From the NCBI GenBank assembly GCA_002292375.1, contig DBBV01000017.1:203315-267314 (forward strand): a DNA stretch of 64,000 nt, read 5' to 3'. A program made the translations under genes and the position numbers. Positions 28,401 to 36,765 of this stretch are shown piece by piece. How positions within the stretch are numbered: position 1 is the first letter of the stretch; each line of letters opens with the position of its first letter. The notes beneath the pieces are model-generated. The model was given only the letters and a program-made list of their open reading frames with translations. It was not told where the DNA came from and did no database searches. Source of the stretch: Methylococcaceae bacterium UBA975. Lineage in GTDB: Bacteria; Pseudomonadota; Gammaproteobacteria; Methylococcales; Cycloclasticaceae.

Positions 28401-29304
28401 CCTGCCATGAAAACCATGACGACAATTGTTTAAGGTCTATGGCCTCGTCATCAATTAACATTTGGGTGTTTTCACTCACCACCTGACCTTTAATCTGGCT
28501 TAGCTTTGCCTGATCCCACCAACTCCAAAGCTGTAGATCGGAAAAGCCCTGCCTAACACGCAATGGTTCAATATTTAATCGTTTTGATATGGCTTGTAAG
28601 TCAACCTGCTCGGCTTTTAAATACCCCCGTGCCTTCCAGTTATTTGATGACAATAGATCCCCATTAACCGAAGCCATAAAGACGATGGGGTGTTGGCTAA
28701 TCTCTGGCACTACTGCGGTTAAACTTAAACTGTGCTCAGCACCGTCGTTTTGTACAATCAATTGGCTGTTTTGTAATTCCATACTAGGGAGACCTTTCAG
28801 ATCGTCTTGCCACACAACCCGACTGTTAACCACTTCGAACCAGCCATCTTCTAATAGCCAGGATACGTCCCCTGTTGTTTGCTTTTGAAACCCTTCTTTA
28901 TGTAAACCTGCAATTGAAATATGCCCGTCTTTAAAACGCTTAAGCGACAGACTGGTCTCTGATAGGATGATTTTTTCTGGGGTAAAGGTGCCAAGCGCAA
29001 GGCTAAAAACATTAAACGATAACTTAATTTGCCCGATATTGAGTGGTGGGGCTTCTTGCTCCGCAAACACCAGCTGCACCCGCTCCAATGTCAATTGAGG
29101 GCTAAAACCATCGAGCGTTGCTGAAAAACTCTCGATACTGAGTTGCTCGCCTAATTCCCTGCTGACGTATTGTTCAATCGTTGATTTATAAGACGATGCC
29201 TGCGACATCAGCACACGTGTTGCGCTAAAAAATACAGCTGTAACGACCAAGGTAACGACCGTTAACCACAGTATCGAATGGCCAAAGTATCGCGCCTTAC
29301 TCAT
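25426..29304 (-). CDS. yhdP: YhdP family AsmA-like lipid-transport protein
   Basis: A 1292-residue protein with one N-terminal inner-membrane helix (ILWLTVVTLVVTAVFFSATRV, about 11-31) and a very long beta-rich periplasmic region. In E. coli, YhdP, TamB and YdbH form the redundant bridge that carries phospholipid to the outer membrane. The N-terminal YhdP domain and C-terminal AsmA-type region (LDIEPGLGRVFGLLSLSNIQRR, ITVTPKTTETLPLAGAIAGGPL in pieces) match the family, as does the length. It follows rng by 18 bases, the conserved rng-yhdP pairing. Confidence 0.93.
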   Translation of the reverse strand: MSKARYFGHSILWLTVVTLVVTAVFFSATRVLMSQASSYKSTIEQYVSRELGEQLSIESFSATLDGFSPQLTLERVQLVFAEQEAPPLNIGQIKLSFNVFSLALGTFTPEKIILSETSLSLKRFKDGHISIAGLHKEGFQKQTTGDVSWLLEDGWFEVVNSRVVWQDDLKGLPSMELQNSQLIVQNDGAEHSLSLTAVVPEISQHPIVFMASVNGDLLSSNNWKARGYLKAEQVDLQAISKRLNIEPLRVRQGFSDLQLWSWWDQAKLSQIKGQVVSENTQMLIDDEAIDLKQLSSWFSWQALEKGWRLNLGALSFQLADLIQADGKVLVDYRPAAEHTFSLAVKSADIDLNVFSTLLTQSPLLAADEKALLQQIVPKGRLNYLDAQVQADGDMFAWAACGRLTGFSSLAVKHLPEVNNLSASVCADQSSGWAQIASYDASVDIKGVFKSAIQIDQLAGLVSWHQSDAGLDIVSEHLQINTPHVKTASRIKLNLPLDNSPSSIDLQTTLGKAEAQYTPQYLPLGIMDHSVVAWLKGAFKKGYLEQGGILMRGSLSGFPYRDNSGVFQFLGSAKDIDLHYAEGWPDVEQADAEVEVRNQGLQIRSEKGSIAGNNVSLAVVEMKDRSEDDYLSITGHLDDEASGLYAFFKQSPLKQSLNDLMLYTQIQGPVGVDLDIKIPLHSGLSPKIKARALLNNNTLLLPSIDLALTQLAGVISYGEKGLSAKRLKANVWNEKALIDIASKQSSTVISLSGELDAAQLAKKYPHELWQKISGRTPATLTVAVPVFSADESADTTITLESDMRGVRINLPMPLGKAKVATAAVQAQLLLSSADVPIRFSYADKAQGALLLKRNKTTGLHLERGDISLGAGAATLPKQPGLRLSGRIPQVDVEEWQTSLKGPTAAQANNLVNQIDLNIDQLLWSGIAFDKLRLTGAHANNAWRGHLNSPVINGAYVLPDVTHGETIELDLKSLKLPSISALEKRGEQMELNPRELPNLDLKSDAFFIGESNLGRLNLVLRQKKTGLIIQNFSLKSKRDELQAVGAWEREGELTRTGLSGQLISQSLGSLVNDAGLSSDIEGAPADILFDLHWPGAPQSFSMKQLNGFGQIDAGKGRLLDIEPGLGRVFGLLSLSNIQRRLQLDFSDLVEKGLGFDKIKGHFVVLDGELQMDRFYLESPSSRLDFEGRVWLAQERLDQLITVTPKTTETLPLAGAIAGGPLLGAAVFIVQKIAGKTVNKFAGYQYRVTGPWADPKIQQISQPGGKIFGFMGDVLSPVFDATLGQFADDAAESTP

Positions 29305-29322
29305 TCGTTATCAGCCATCACA

Positions 29323-30774
29323 TTAAAGCAAAACGACATCATATTGTTCCTGGGTATACTGGCTTTCTGCCCGAAACCGAATACTAATCCCTACGAAGTG
29401 CTCTAGGTCAGCCAAGGTCGTTGATTCTTCATCCAATAGCATTTCAACCACTTCGTTAGATGCCAGCACCAGCAGTTCCGTTGCCTCGTATTGCCGTGCG
29501 TCACGAATAATTTCTCGAAAAATTTCGTAACACGTCGTTTCTGGTGTACGCACCGTACCCGCACCCGCACACGTTTTGCACGTTTCGCACATCATCTGCT
29601 CAAGACTTTCTCGTGTTCTTTTACGCGTCATTTCGACCAAACCCAGTTCTGACACATTACTAATCGTATATTTTGCGTGGTCCTTCTGCATCGATTTTTC
29701 TAGTGCTGACAACACCGCTGTTTTATGCGCTTCGTCTTGCATATCGATAAAATCGATAATAATGATACCGCCTAAATTTCTCAGACGTAATTGTCGTGCA
29801 GTGGCTTGAGCCGCTTCCAAATTAGTTTTAAAAATCGTTTGCTGTGGGTTTCCTCGGCCGAGGTAACTGCCGGTATTTACATCCACCGTGGTCATCGCTT
29901 CGGTCTGATCAAACACTAAATGCCCACCCGATTTCAACGATACTTTTCTTTCTAAGGCGTATTTTATTTCACTTTCGATGCTGTACAGATCGAACAAAGG
30001 GCGCTCGCCTTTATATAGCTCAAGTCGTTGCTTTACTTCAGGCATAAATTTACCTGCAAAAGCCATCAGGCGATCATAATTACTGCTAGAGTCTACGACG
30101 ATTTTGGTCACTGACGAGTGATACCAATCCCTCAATATTCGTAGGGCGAGCGGCAAATCTTCGTAAATTAAGCCCAGTTGCTGTTGTTGTAATTGCTTGT
30201 TTATATCGTCCCATAATTTATTCAAAAACAACATGTCAGCACGGATGCTATCGCCATCTACGCCTTCTGACGCAGTCCTAGCAATATACCCACCGGCATA
30301 CCCTTGTGCTTTAAATACTTCCATACAGGCAAGTAATCGCTCACGTTCTTCTTCGTTTTCTAGCTGTTGAGATAAGGCCAGCTTTTCGGATAAAGGCAAA
30401 AGAACTTGATAACGCGATGGAATAGAAACATTCATCGTAAGCCGTGGTCCTTTGCTTCCAATTGGTGATTTCAACACCTGCACCAGTATTTTTTTACCCT
30501 GATGTAAAAACTTTTCAATGCTCTGCTCGTCGTCAAGCGTTTCGCCGTTAAGTAACACATCTGACGCGTGTAGAAAGCCCGCTTTAGTTAAACCCAGATC
30601 AACAAAAGCGGCCTGAATTCCCGGCACCACTCGGCACACTTCACCGTAATACAAATTACCTACGATACCGCGCTTGCGCTCTCTTTCGATGATAAGCTCC
30701 TGCAGTACGCCGTTTTCAAGCACTGCCACCCTGGTTTCAGGCGGTGTGATATTGATCAGGATCTCGTCACTCAT
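29323..30774 (-). CDS. rng: Ribonuclease G
   Basis: A 483-residue endoribonuclease that trims 16S rRNA 5' ends and some mRNAs. It lacks the long C-terminal scaffold of RNase E. An S1 domain lies at about 38-125 (GNLYYGEVCRVVPGIQAAFVDLG), the catalytic DNase I-like domain has TVDVNTGSY and GGIIIIDFIDMQ with the metal aspartates, and the zinc-link region reads CETCKTC near residue 400. Gene order maf-rng-yhdP is conserved in gammaproteobacteria. Confidence 0.96.
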   Translation of the reverse strand: MSDEILINITPPETRVAVLENGVLQELIIERERKRGIVGNLYYGEVCRVVPGIQAAFVDLGLTKAGFLHASDVLLNGETLDDEQSIEKFLHQGKKILVQVLKSPIGSKGPRLTMNVSIPSRYQVLLPLSEKLALSQQLENEEERERLLACMEVFKAQGYAGGYIARTASEGVDGDSIRADMLFLNKLWDDINKQLQQQQLGLIYEDLPLALRILRDWYHSSVTKIVVDSSSNYDRLMAFAGKFMPEVKQRLELYKGERPLFDLYSIESEIKYALERKVSLKSGGHLVFDQTEAMTTVDVNTGSYLGRGNPQQTIFKTNLEAAQATARQLRLRNLGGIIIIDFIDMQDEAHKTAVLSALEKSMQKDHAKYTISNVSELGLVEMTRKRTRESLEQMMCETCKTCAGAGTVRTPETTCYEIFREIIRDARQYEATELLVLASNEVVEMLLDEESTTLADLEHFVGISIRFRAESQYTQEQYDVVLL

Positions 30775-30907
30775 AAAATATCCAACTGCTTCTTATTAAA
30801 CGTTATGGTAATCGTAAATGACCCCATCCTTGTACCTTTCAATGAAAAAACTTTTTATTTCATCGATTTTACTCTTAATTGTCAGGCTGTAAGAACCAAA
30901 CCGTTGA

Positions 30908-31483
30908 TTAAACTGACAGGCAGTCAACCCCCTGTTGCTTTAGTAACTGACCCGTCTCGTATAAGGGCAGCCCCATCACACCAGAAAAACTACCCTCTAT
31001 TCGACGAATGAACAAGGCGGCTTTACCTTGTATCGCATAAGCGCCGGCCTTGTCCTTAGATTCACCCGTGGCTAAATACCAAGCCAACTCATCATCATTC
31101 AGCTCTTTAAAAGACACCGCGTTTTTACTTAACACATAAGATTCTTGCTGGCCGATCAAGGCCACCGAGGTCAATACTTGATGTGTTTTACCCGACAGCT
31201 CTTTCAACATTTGTAGTGCGTGTTGATCGTCATCTGGTTTGCCTAAAATATGCCCATCGACAATAACAGCGGTGTCAGAGCCCAGCACCAACACGTCATC
31301 CTCAAGGTAATGTTGTTTTACGGCACGGGCTTTTTCTAATGCCAGACGCTTAACGTAAGTTTCTGGTGTCTCATCGATGATAGGACTTTCGTCAATACCC
31401 ACGGCGTTAATGACAAAGGTTAAACCGAGTTGTTGCAATAGTTCTGCGCGCCGTGGTGATGCCGAGGCTAAAATTAATTTCAT
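30908..31483 (-). CDS. maf: Maf-like nucleotide pyrophosphatase
   Basis: A 191-residue house-cleaning pyrophosphatase that hydrolyses non-canonical or UTP/dTTP-type nucleotides. It begins LILASASPRRAELLQQLG, with the active-site SxSPRR loop at about 6-11, and has VLGSDTAVIVDG, LGKPDD and AGAYAIQGKAALFI. The YhdE (dTTP/UTP) subfamily fits best, by context and motifs. It is 11 bases from rlmH, and a 133-base gap without a clear terminator separates it from rng. Confidence 0.93.
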   Translation of the reverse strand: MKLILASASPRRAELLQQLGLTFVINAVGIDESPIIDETPETYVKRLALEKARAVKQHYLEDDVLVLGSDTAVIVDGHILGKPDDDQHALQMLKELSGKTHQVLTSVALIGQQESYVLSKNAVSFKELNDDELAWYLATGESKDKAGAYAIQGKAALFIRRIEGSFSGVMGLPLYETGQLLKQQGVDCLSV

Positions 31484-31494
31484 GGCATTAATAC

Positions 31495-31965
31495 CTATTC
31501 TCTATGGTAGGGGTGGTTGTTCATCAAACTCCAACCTCGATACAGTTGTTCGGCCAACACCACCCTCACAAGCGGATGCGGAAAGGTCAACTTTGATAAA
31601 CACCACTGCTCATTCGCTCTCGCCAAACATTGATCAGATAGGCCATCGGCACCACCAATCATTAATACGATCGCCGAATGAACGCCTTGCCACGTGGTCA
31701 TTTTTTGCGCTAAATCGTCGGTTGACCATTGCTTCCCTTTAAGCTCAAGCGCCACCACATAATCAGCGGCATTAATGGCTGCAAGCATACGCTTGCCTTC
31801 CTCTTCGAGAATTTTGCCCACTTCACTGTTCTTTGTGCGTTTCGCAGGTGCTATTTCAACTAATGATAAGGCGCACTCACGGGGTAGCCGTTTGGCATAT
31901 TCTTGATAAGCCTGTGTCACCCACGCAGGCATTTTTTGCCCCACTGCTAAAATTTTAAGTTTCAT
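31495..31965 (-). CDS. rlmH: 23S rRNA pseudouridine1915 N3-methyltransferase
   Basis: A 156-residue SPOUT methyltransferase acting on helix 69 of assembled 70S ribosomes. Recognisable segments are LKILAVGQKMPAWV at the start, YVVALELKGKQWST, and the knotted SAM site LMIGGADGLSD followed by TFPHPLVRVVLAEQLYRGWSL. The protein ends HPYHRE, the family C-terminus. It normally follows rsfS; here an OmpA-type lipoprotein gene and a terminator lie between. Confidence 0.97.
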   Translation of the reverse strand: MKLKILAVGQKMPAWVTQAYQEYAKRLPRECALSLVEIAPAKRTKNSEVGKILEEEGKRMLAAINAADYVVALELKGKQWSTDDLAQKMTTWQGVHSAIVLMIGGADGLSDQCLARANEQWCLSKLTFPHPLVRVVLAEQLYRGWSLMNNHPYHRE

Positions 31966-31986
31966 AAAACCCTTTTTTGACCCTGT

Positions 31987-32016
31987 GAAAAAGGCGGCTC
32001 GTAAGGGCCGCCTTTA
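31987..32016 (-). terminator. Intrinsic terminator after the OmpA-type lipoprotein gene
   Basis: On the minus strand AAAGGCGGC and GCCGCCTTT (arms 32007-32015 and 31990-31998) form a nine-pair stem with an eight-base loop, followed by a T run. It lies 32 bases after the lipoprotein stop and before rlmH, so rlmH must be transcribed by read-through or from a local promoter. Confidence 0.9.
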
Positions 32017-32047
32017 ATTTAAAGCACTGACAATCCTTTATTAAGGT

Positions 32048-32707
32048 TTAACGCACATTCAATGGGGTCAACGTTATTTCAACCCGCCTGTTTTGCGCAC
32101 GGCCTTCTTTAGTTTCATTGCTGGCGATAGGGCTTTGTTCACCATAACCCATCACGCTAAAGCGTTGCCCCGCAAGACCCTGAGAACGCAAGTAACTCGC
32201 CACACTTTGCGCACGTTGTTCTGATAAGTTTTGATTATACATTGCATCCCCTACGCTATCGGTATGACCAACCACCGTAATACTGGTATCGGCATACTCT
32301 TTTAGAATAATGGTCACCGAATTTAGTACCTCGTAGAAGTTCGCATTGATACTGGCACTCGCTGACGCAAACGTAATATTACCGGGCATATTAAGGATTA
32401 AATTATCGCCAACGCGGCTTAAACTCACCCCAGTACCTTGTAATTGTTGGCGCAGTTTTGCCTCTTGAACATCCATATAATAACCTGCTCCACCACCAGC
32501 TGTAGCACCAATTAGTGCGCCTTTAAGTGCGGTTTTTCTATCACCGGTCATCGCGCCAATAATGGCACCGCCAACGGCACCCATACCAGCCCCTTTGACC
32601 ACATTACTGGTTTGTTGCTCTTGCGTGTACGGGTTAATCGTCGTACATGCAGCCATGCTTAAAATTAAGCCTGATGTGGCTATCATCGTTAACATTTTGT
32701 TTTTCAT
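32048..32707 (-). CDS. OmpA-family peptidoglycan-associated lipoprotein (YiaD/YfiB-like)
   Basis: The chosen start at 32707 has AGGGA at good spacing and begins a lipoprotein signal with lipobox MAAC (cysteine near residue 20), giving 219 residues; an upstream in-frame start adds a charged segment without signal character. After the lipobox come a glycine-zipper region (GAVGGAIIGAMTG, GALIGATAGGGAG) and an OmpA-C domain with VVGHTDSVGDAMYNQNLS and AQNRRVEI, the peptidoglycan-binding motifs. It should sit in the outer membrane and bind the cell wall. Its own terminator suggests separate regulation from rsfS and rlmH. Confidence 0.9.
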   Translation of the reverse strand: MKNKMLTMIATSGLILSMAACTTINPYTQEQQTSNVVKGAGMGAVGGAIIGAMTGDRKTALKGALIGATAGGGAGYYMDVQEAKLRQQLQGTGVSLSRVGDNLILNMPGNITFASASASINANFYEVLNSVTIILKEYADTSITVVGHTDSVGDAMYNQNLSEQRAQSVASYLRSQGLAGQRFSVMGYGEQSPIASNETKEGRAQNRRVEITLTPLNVR

Positions 32708-32828
32708 TGTAATATCCCTGTTATTGTCATTAATATTTGATAAATGATATTTAAACCACTCATCGTCCAAAATGGATACTTTCATCCTAAATCATTTAAA
32801 TGAACGTTAAATGAATTTAGCTCACGTT

Positions 32829-33161
32829 TTATACCTCAGGCCCCACGGTCCATAGCTTTTCGAGCTGGTAGGTTTCACGGATTTTCACTTGCATGATATG
32901 CACAATAATATCGCCCAAATCCACTAAGGCCCATTCACCCACATCCGCGCCCTCAACCCCTAAAGGAATTAGCCCGCCTTTTTTCGACAGCATCGCCACC
33001 TCATTTGCCAACGATTTAACGTGTCTGCTTGAGGTGCCTGTCGCAATGACCATATAGTCTGCGAACGAACACTTATTGCGCACATCAATACACTCAATTT
33101 GTTGGCCTTTTTTTTCTTCCAGTAGCTCAGTAATCTTCGCTAGCAATGGCTCATCGTTCAT
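32829..33161 (-). CDS. rsfS: Ribosomal silencing factor RsfS
   Basis: A 110-residue RsfS/Iojap protein that binds L14 on the 50S subunit and blocks subunit joining during nutrient limitation. The core CSFADYMVIATGTSSRHVKSLA and GADVGEWALVDLGDIIVHIM is fully conserved. It lies 28 bases after nadD, the standard nadD-rsfS pair. Confidence 0.97.
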   Translation of the reverse strand: MNDEPLLAKITELLEEKKGQQIECIDVRNKCSFADYMVIATGTSSRHVKSLANEVAMLSKKGGLIPLGVEGADVGEWALVDLGDIIVHIMQVKIRETYQLEKLWTVGPEV

Positions 33162-33189
33162 TTATATTATCCTAATTACGTTAATGTCT

Positions 33190-33828
33190 TTAACTATAAA
33201 ACCCGTGCCGTTGAATCTCAGCCAAGCTTGCATCAGGAACCCATTGGGATACAGGCTCATTGTTTTTTAATAGCTGCCTAAGCTGGGTTGCCGAAATAGC
33301 CAGCGGTTCGACGGGTTGACTGTAGATTTTACCATGTGTTAGTAATTTAAGTTGCGTCTTATCTGTACTGATGAACGGTTCTACGTATGTTGCTAGCTTC
33401 GTTTCTAATTGATTATTAAAGCCTGCACGATCGGTGATCACGATATGCGCCAACTCAATAATATCTTGCCACCGGTGCCAGCTCATCAATCCGTTAAACG
33501 CTTCCATACCTAAAATAAGTGCGATTGAACTCTCCGGGGCTTGCTTACGATAATGTAACAAGGTGTCTACCATATAGCTCGGACCGCTTCTTTTTAGTTC
33601 ACAGTCATCAGCATATAGCGTTGGTTGATCTTGCAGGGCAAGCTGTAAGAGTGAAAAGCGGTCACTGGCAGACACAATAGGTTGCGTTCGATGCGGGGGC
33701 CGCGCTGACAGCACCATTCTCACCTCATCAAAACCTAATTTTTGTTGTACCTGATTAGCCGCGTTGATATGCCCCCAATGAATAGGGTCAAATGTACCCC
33801 CATAAATACCGATAGAAACCCTTCTCAT
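33190..33828 (-). CDS. nadD: Nicotinate-nucleotide adenylyltransferase
   Basis: A 212-residue nucleotidyltransferase that makes deamido-NAD from nicotinate mononucleotide and ATP. The ATP site is GGTFDPIHWGHI (residues about 9-20, with the HxGH motif), and the C-terminal signature ISATQLRQLL corresponds to the SxTxxR motif. PPHR in the SARPPHRTQP segment contacts the substrate. It follows proA by 30 bases. Confidence 0.96.
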   Translation of the reverse strand: MRRVSIGIYGGTFDPIHWGHINAANQVQQKLGFDEVRMVLSARPPHRTQPIVSASDRFSLLQLALQDQPTLYADDCELKRSGPSYMVDTLLHYRKQAPESSIALILGMEAFNGLMSWHRWQDIIELAHIVITDRAGFNNQLETKLATYVEPFISTDKTQLKLLTHGKIYSQPVEPLAISATQLRQLLKNNEPVSQWVPDASLAEIQRHGFYS

Positions 33829-33858
33829 GCCGGTATCACAATAGAGTATAAACGGATG

Positions 33859-35118
33859 TTATTGACGAATATGCCCGTCACCTAATACGATGTATTTTTG
33901 CGTCGTTAGCCCAACTAAGCCAACGGGACCACGCGCGTGCAACTTATTGGTACTAATACCTATTTCCGCACCTAAGCCATATTCAAAGCCATCGGCAAAA
34001 CGGGTAGATGCATTAACCATCACCGAGCTTGAGTCCACTTCACGTAAAAAACGCATCGCACTCGCATAATCCGCTGTCACAATCGATTCGGTATGCCCTG
34101 AACCATGCTGGTGAATATGGTCCATCGCATGTTCCATATTATCGACAACCCGAATAGATAAAATAGGCGCCAAGTACTCTTCATCCCAGTCTGATTCGAG
34201 CGCTGGGGTACAGTCAGCGATGATACCGCAGCTGGTTTCGCAACCGCGCAATTCTACGCCTTTAGCCCGATACAGTTCAGCCAGCTCAGGCAAGATATCT
34301 GCCGCGATCGCCACAGACACCAATAAAGTTTCCATCGTATTGCAGGTGCCATAACGCTGTGTTTTTGCGTTAAGTGCAATCGATTTAGCCATTTCCTTAT
34401 CCGCTTTATCATCAATATAAACATGACAGACGCCATGCAAATGTTTAATGACTGGCACGCGAGATTCTTTTGTAATACGCTCGATTAAGCTTTTTCCGCC
34501 GCGTGGAATAATTACATCAACGGTGTGTTCCATACGAACCAATTCACCCACCGCATCCCGATCTGTGGTTTCAATCACCTGAACCACCTCAACCGGTAAG
34601 CCGGCTTGGGTTAAACCGTGAGAAATACACTGAGCAATGGCTTGATTGGATCGCGCCGCCTCTGAGCCGCCACGCAAAATACAAGCATTACCCGATTTAA
34701 GGCATAGCGCCGCTGCGTCGATCGTTACATTTGGGCGGGATTCATAAATAATGCCTATGACACCAAGCGGTACCCGCATTTGCCCCACTTTAATACCTGA
34801 CGGACGCGCATTAACTTGACTGATTTCACCCACTGGATCAGCTAAGGCAATTATTTGTCTTAAACCCGCCACCATCGAGTTAACACGTTCTTCATTTAAC
34901 GCTAAACGGTCGAGCAAGGCAGCATCAAGGCCATGCGCTTTTCCGTCTTGCATATCCAATCTGTTAGCCTCAAGTATATTGGCTTGTTGCGTTTCAATTT
35001 GCGCGGCAATTAAACTCAAGGCATTATTTTTGACGCCGCTATCGGCGCGTGCGATTACTCGCGCCGCTTTTTTTGCGCGCTCACCTACGCCTTGCATATA
35101 ATCGGTTAATTCACTCAT
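33859..35118 (-). CDS. proA: Gamma-glutamyl phosphate reductase
   Basis: A 419-residue NADPH-dependent enzyme of the aldehyde-dehydrogenase superfamily that makes glutamate semialdehyde for proline. Typical regions are GVIGIIYESRPNVTIDAAAL, LKSGNACILRGGSEA, IPRGGKSLIE and the catalytic cysteine in QRYGTCNTMETLL. The C-terminus has RFADGFEYGLGAEIGISTNK in consensus form. proB is not in the window. It lies between holA and nadD, a common gammaproteobacterial position. Confidence 0.97.
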   Translation of the reverse strand: MSELTDYMQGVGERAKKAARVIARADSGVKNNALSLIAAQIETQQANILEANRLDMQDGKAHGLDAALLDRLALNEERVNSMVAGLRQIIALADPVGEISQVNARPSGIKVGQMRVPLGVIGIIYESRPNVTIDAAALCLKSGNACILRGGSEAARSNQAIAQCISHGLTQAGLPVEVVQVIETTDRDAVGELVRMEHTVDVIIPRGGKSLIERITKESRVPVIKHLHGVCHVYIDDKADKEMAKSIALNAKTQRYGTCNTMETLLVSVAIAADILPELAELYRAKGVELRGCETSCGIIADCTPALESDWDEEYLAPILSIRVVDNMEHAMDHIHQHGSGHTESIVTADYASAMRFLREVDSSSVMVNASTRFADGFEYGLGAEIGISTNKLHARGPVGLVGLTTQKYIVLGDGHIRQ

Positions 35119-35153
35119 TTATATTACCCATAAATTTTTGCTGTATTTCCACA

Positions 35154-36194
35154 TTATACTCGCGTTGCCGCAGTTTGTTTTAACAGCCTTGGCTCACATA
35201 GTTGCAAACAAATTTCCTCAATAATAAGCCACTCATCACCAACATCGATACCTTTAATAACACGCTCTGCTTTCGCACAGGCTACAATCAAATCGTGCCA
35301 CTGGCTCAGAGTAGCCCGTGATTGAGCACGTAAGTACAGACCTTTCTTTGAATCCCAAACGCGATGCTTTTGCAGGGTATGGGTCGATTTCCCCGTGGTT
35401 TTTAGTTCATAGCTGAGTGACGCTAATATCCGTAAGTCCCGCAATAAAGCCCACAAGACTACTGGCGTCGCCAGCTTTTCAGCACGCAAACTAGGTAAAA
35501 TTTGCAAGCTTCTGTTGACGTCTCCATCCAGCAAACTATCCATCAATTTAAACACATCATAACGGGCGTTATCAGCCACAGCGTCAATGATTTCTTGCGT
35601 GCTCAGTTGCCTAGCGCCATAGAGCGTATGCAGTTTTTCTATCTCTTGTGCGGCGGCTAATAAATTCCCTTCAACGCTTTCAGCTAAAAGTTTTATTCCC
35701 GCTTCATTACTCGACAAGCCTTTGCTTTGCAGACGATTTTTTAACCACTGGGTTAATTTGTGCCCCATCAAGGGCCACACATTCACGACAACACCTTTCT
35801 TATCAATCGACTTAAACCATTTGGTATTCTGTGATGACTTGTCCAGCTTACCGCTGATGATTATCAATAGATTATCGCTGGATAATTCATTCATAACTTT
35901 ATCTATCGCCGCAGAACCCTCTTTGCCCGGCTTGCCTGTTGGCAGGTTCAATTCAATTAAGTTTTTATCGGCAAATAATGACTGGCTTAAGCACGCAGCA
36001 TATAAACGGTTCCAATCAAAGCCGCCTTCAACGTGAAGTACTTCGCGGTTTAAAAAACCATTAGCGCGAGCGGTTTGTCTAATTAAATCGACCGCTTCAC
36101 TTTGCTGAAGCGGCTCATCACCCGTTACCAAGTAAGCAGATGCTAAGGATTTTTCAAGCGAGAAACGGAGTTGGTTAACGTCGAGTGCCATCAT
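35154..36194 (-). CDS. holA: DNA polymerase III delta subunit
   Basis: A 346-residue clamp-loader subunit that opens the beta sliding clamp. Sequence is divergent within the family but AYLVTGDEPLQQSEAVDLIR near residues 20-40, SLFADKNLIELNLP, and the C-terminal helical collar fit HolA, as does the position directly after lptE. Either of two adjacent ATG codons could be used. The gap to proA is 35 bases. Confidence 0.94.
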   Translation of the reverse strand: MMALDVNQLRFSLEKSLASAYLVTGDEPLQQSEAVDLIRQTARANGFLNREVLHVEGGFDWNRLYAACLSQSLFADKNLIELNLPTGKPGKEGSAAIDKVMNELSSDNLLIIISGKLDKSSQNTKWFKSIDKKGVVVNVWPLMGHKLTQWLKNRLQSKGLSSNEAGIKLLAESVEGNLLAAAQEIEKLHTLYGARQLSTQEIIDAVADNARYDVFKLMDSLLDGDVNRSLQILPSLRAEKLATPVVLWALLRDLRILASLSYELKTTGKSTHTLQKHRVWDSKKGLYLRAQSRATLSQWHDLIVACAKAERVIKGIDVGDEWLIIEEICLQLCEPRLLKQTAATRV

Positions 36195-36223
36195 TTCGGC
36201 TCAGAATGAGCCAGTCTATTGAC

Positions 36224-36751
36224 CTATTGAGTCGCTTGGTTTACTTGCACGGCCTGTAAACGCCTGAGAATTTGCTGAGCTGCATCGCGCTTTAATTCTT
36301 GTTCGATAACACCCGACTCGTTTGTGCGTCCGATAATATCGTTCTCGTCATTAATGAAGTCTCGCACCAGCAACATACTTTCGTTTTCTAAGAGTACCGA
36401 GCCATCAGCCTTTTGTAAGTTAAAAATAACCGAGTACTGCTTTTCAGACTCGCGGACTTTACCTCTTGAGTCGACGCTAAGAGTCCTATTATCGGCTTCT
36501 TCCTTAACTATTGTCAGTATGGCATCGGCCTCTGAGCGTTGACTGACCACCTCGGATGAATGCGCTAGCAATGTACGCAGCTCACGCAACAATTCACTGT
36601 GTTTTGGACCGGCCAAGTAAATCTTTTTAATGTCGGCAGGTAGTTCCACCGCCCCGCGTAGCTTAAAACCGCAGGCGGTCAACAATGACGACAGTAAAAA
36701 AACCGTCAATAATAAACGTAATGAAACGAGAGGGAGTGCAGCGTTTTTCAT
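36224..36751 (-). CDS. lptE: LPS assembly lipoprotein LptE
   Basis: A 175-residue outer-membrane lipoprotein that plugs the LptD barrel and helps insert LPS. The signal peptide ends in the lipobox LTAC (cysteine near residue 27), followed by GFKLRGAVELPADIKKIYL, the diagnostic LptE start. It lies 14 bases after leuS and before holA, the conserved order leuS-lptE-holA. Together with lptABC in this window, six Lpt/KDO genes are present. Confidence 0.95.
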   Translation of the reverse strand: MKNAALPLVSLRLLLTVFLLSSLLTACGFKLRGAVELPADIKKIYLAGPKHSELLRELRTLLAHSSEVVSQRSEADAILTIVKEEADNRTLSVDSRGKVRESEKQYSVIFNLQKADGSVLLENESMLLVRDFINDENDIIGRTNESGVIEQELKRDAAQQILRRLQAVQVNQATQ

Positions 36752-36765
36752 AATAATAAGATCCG

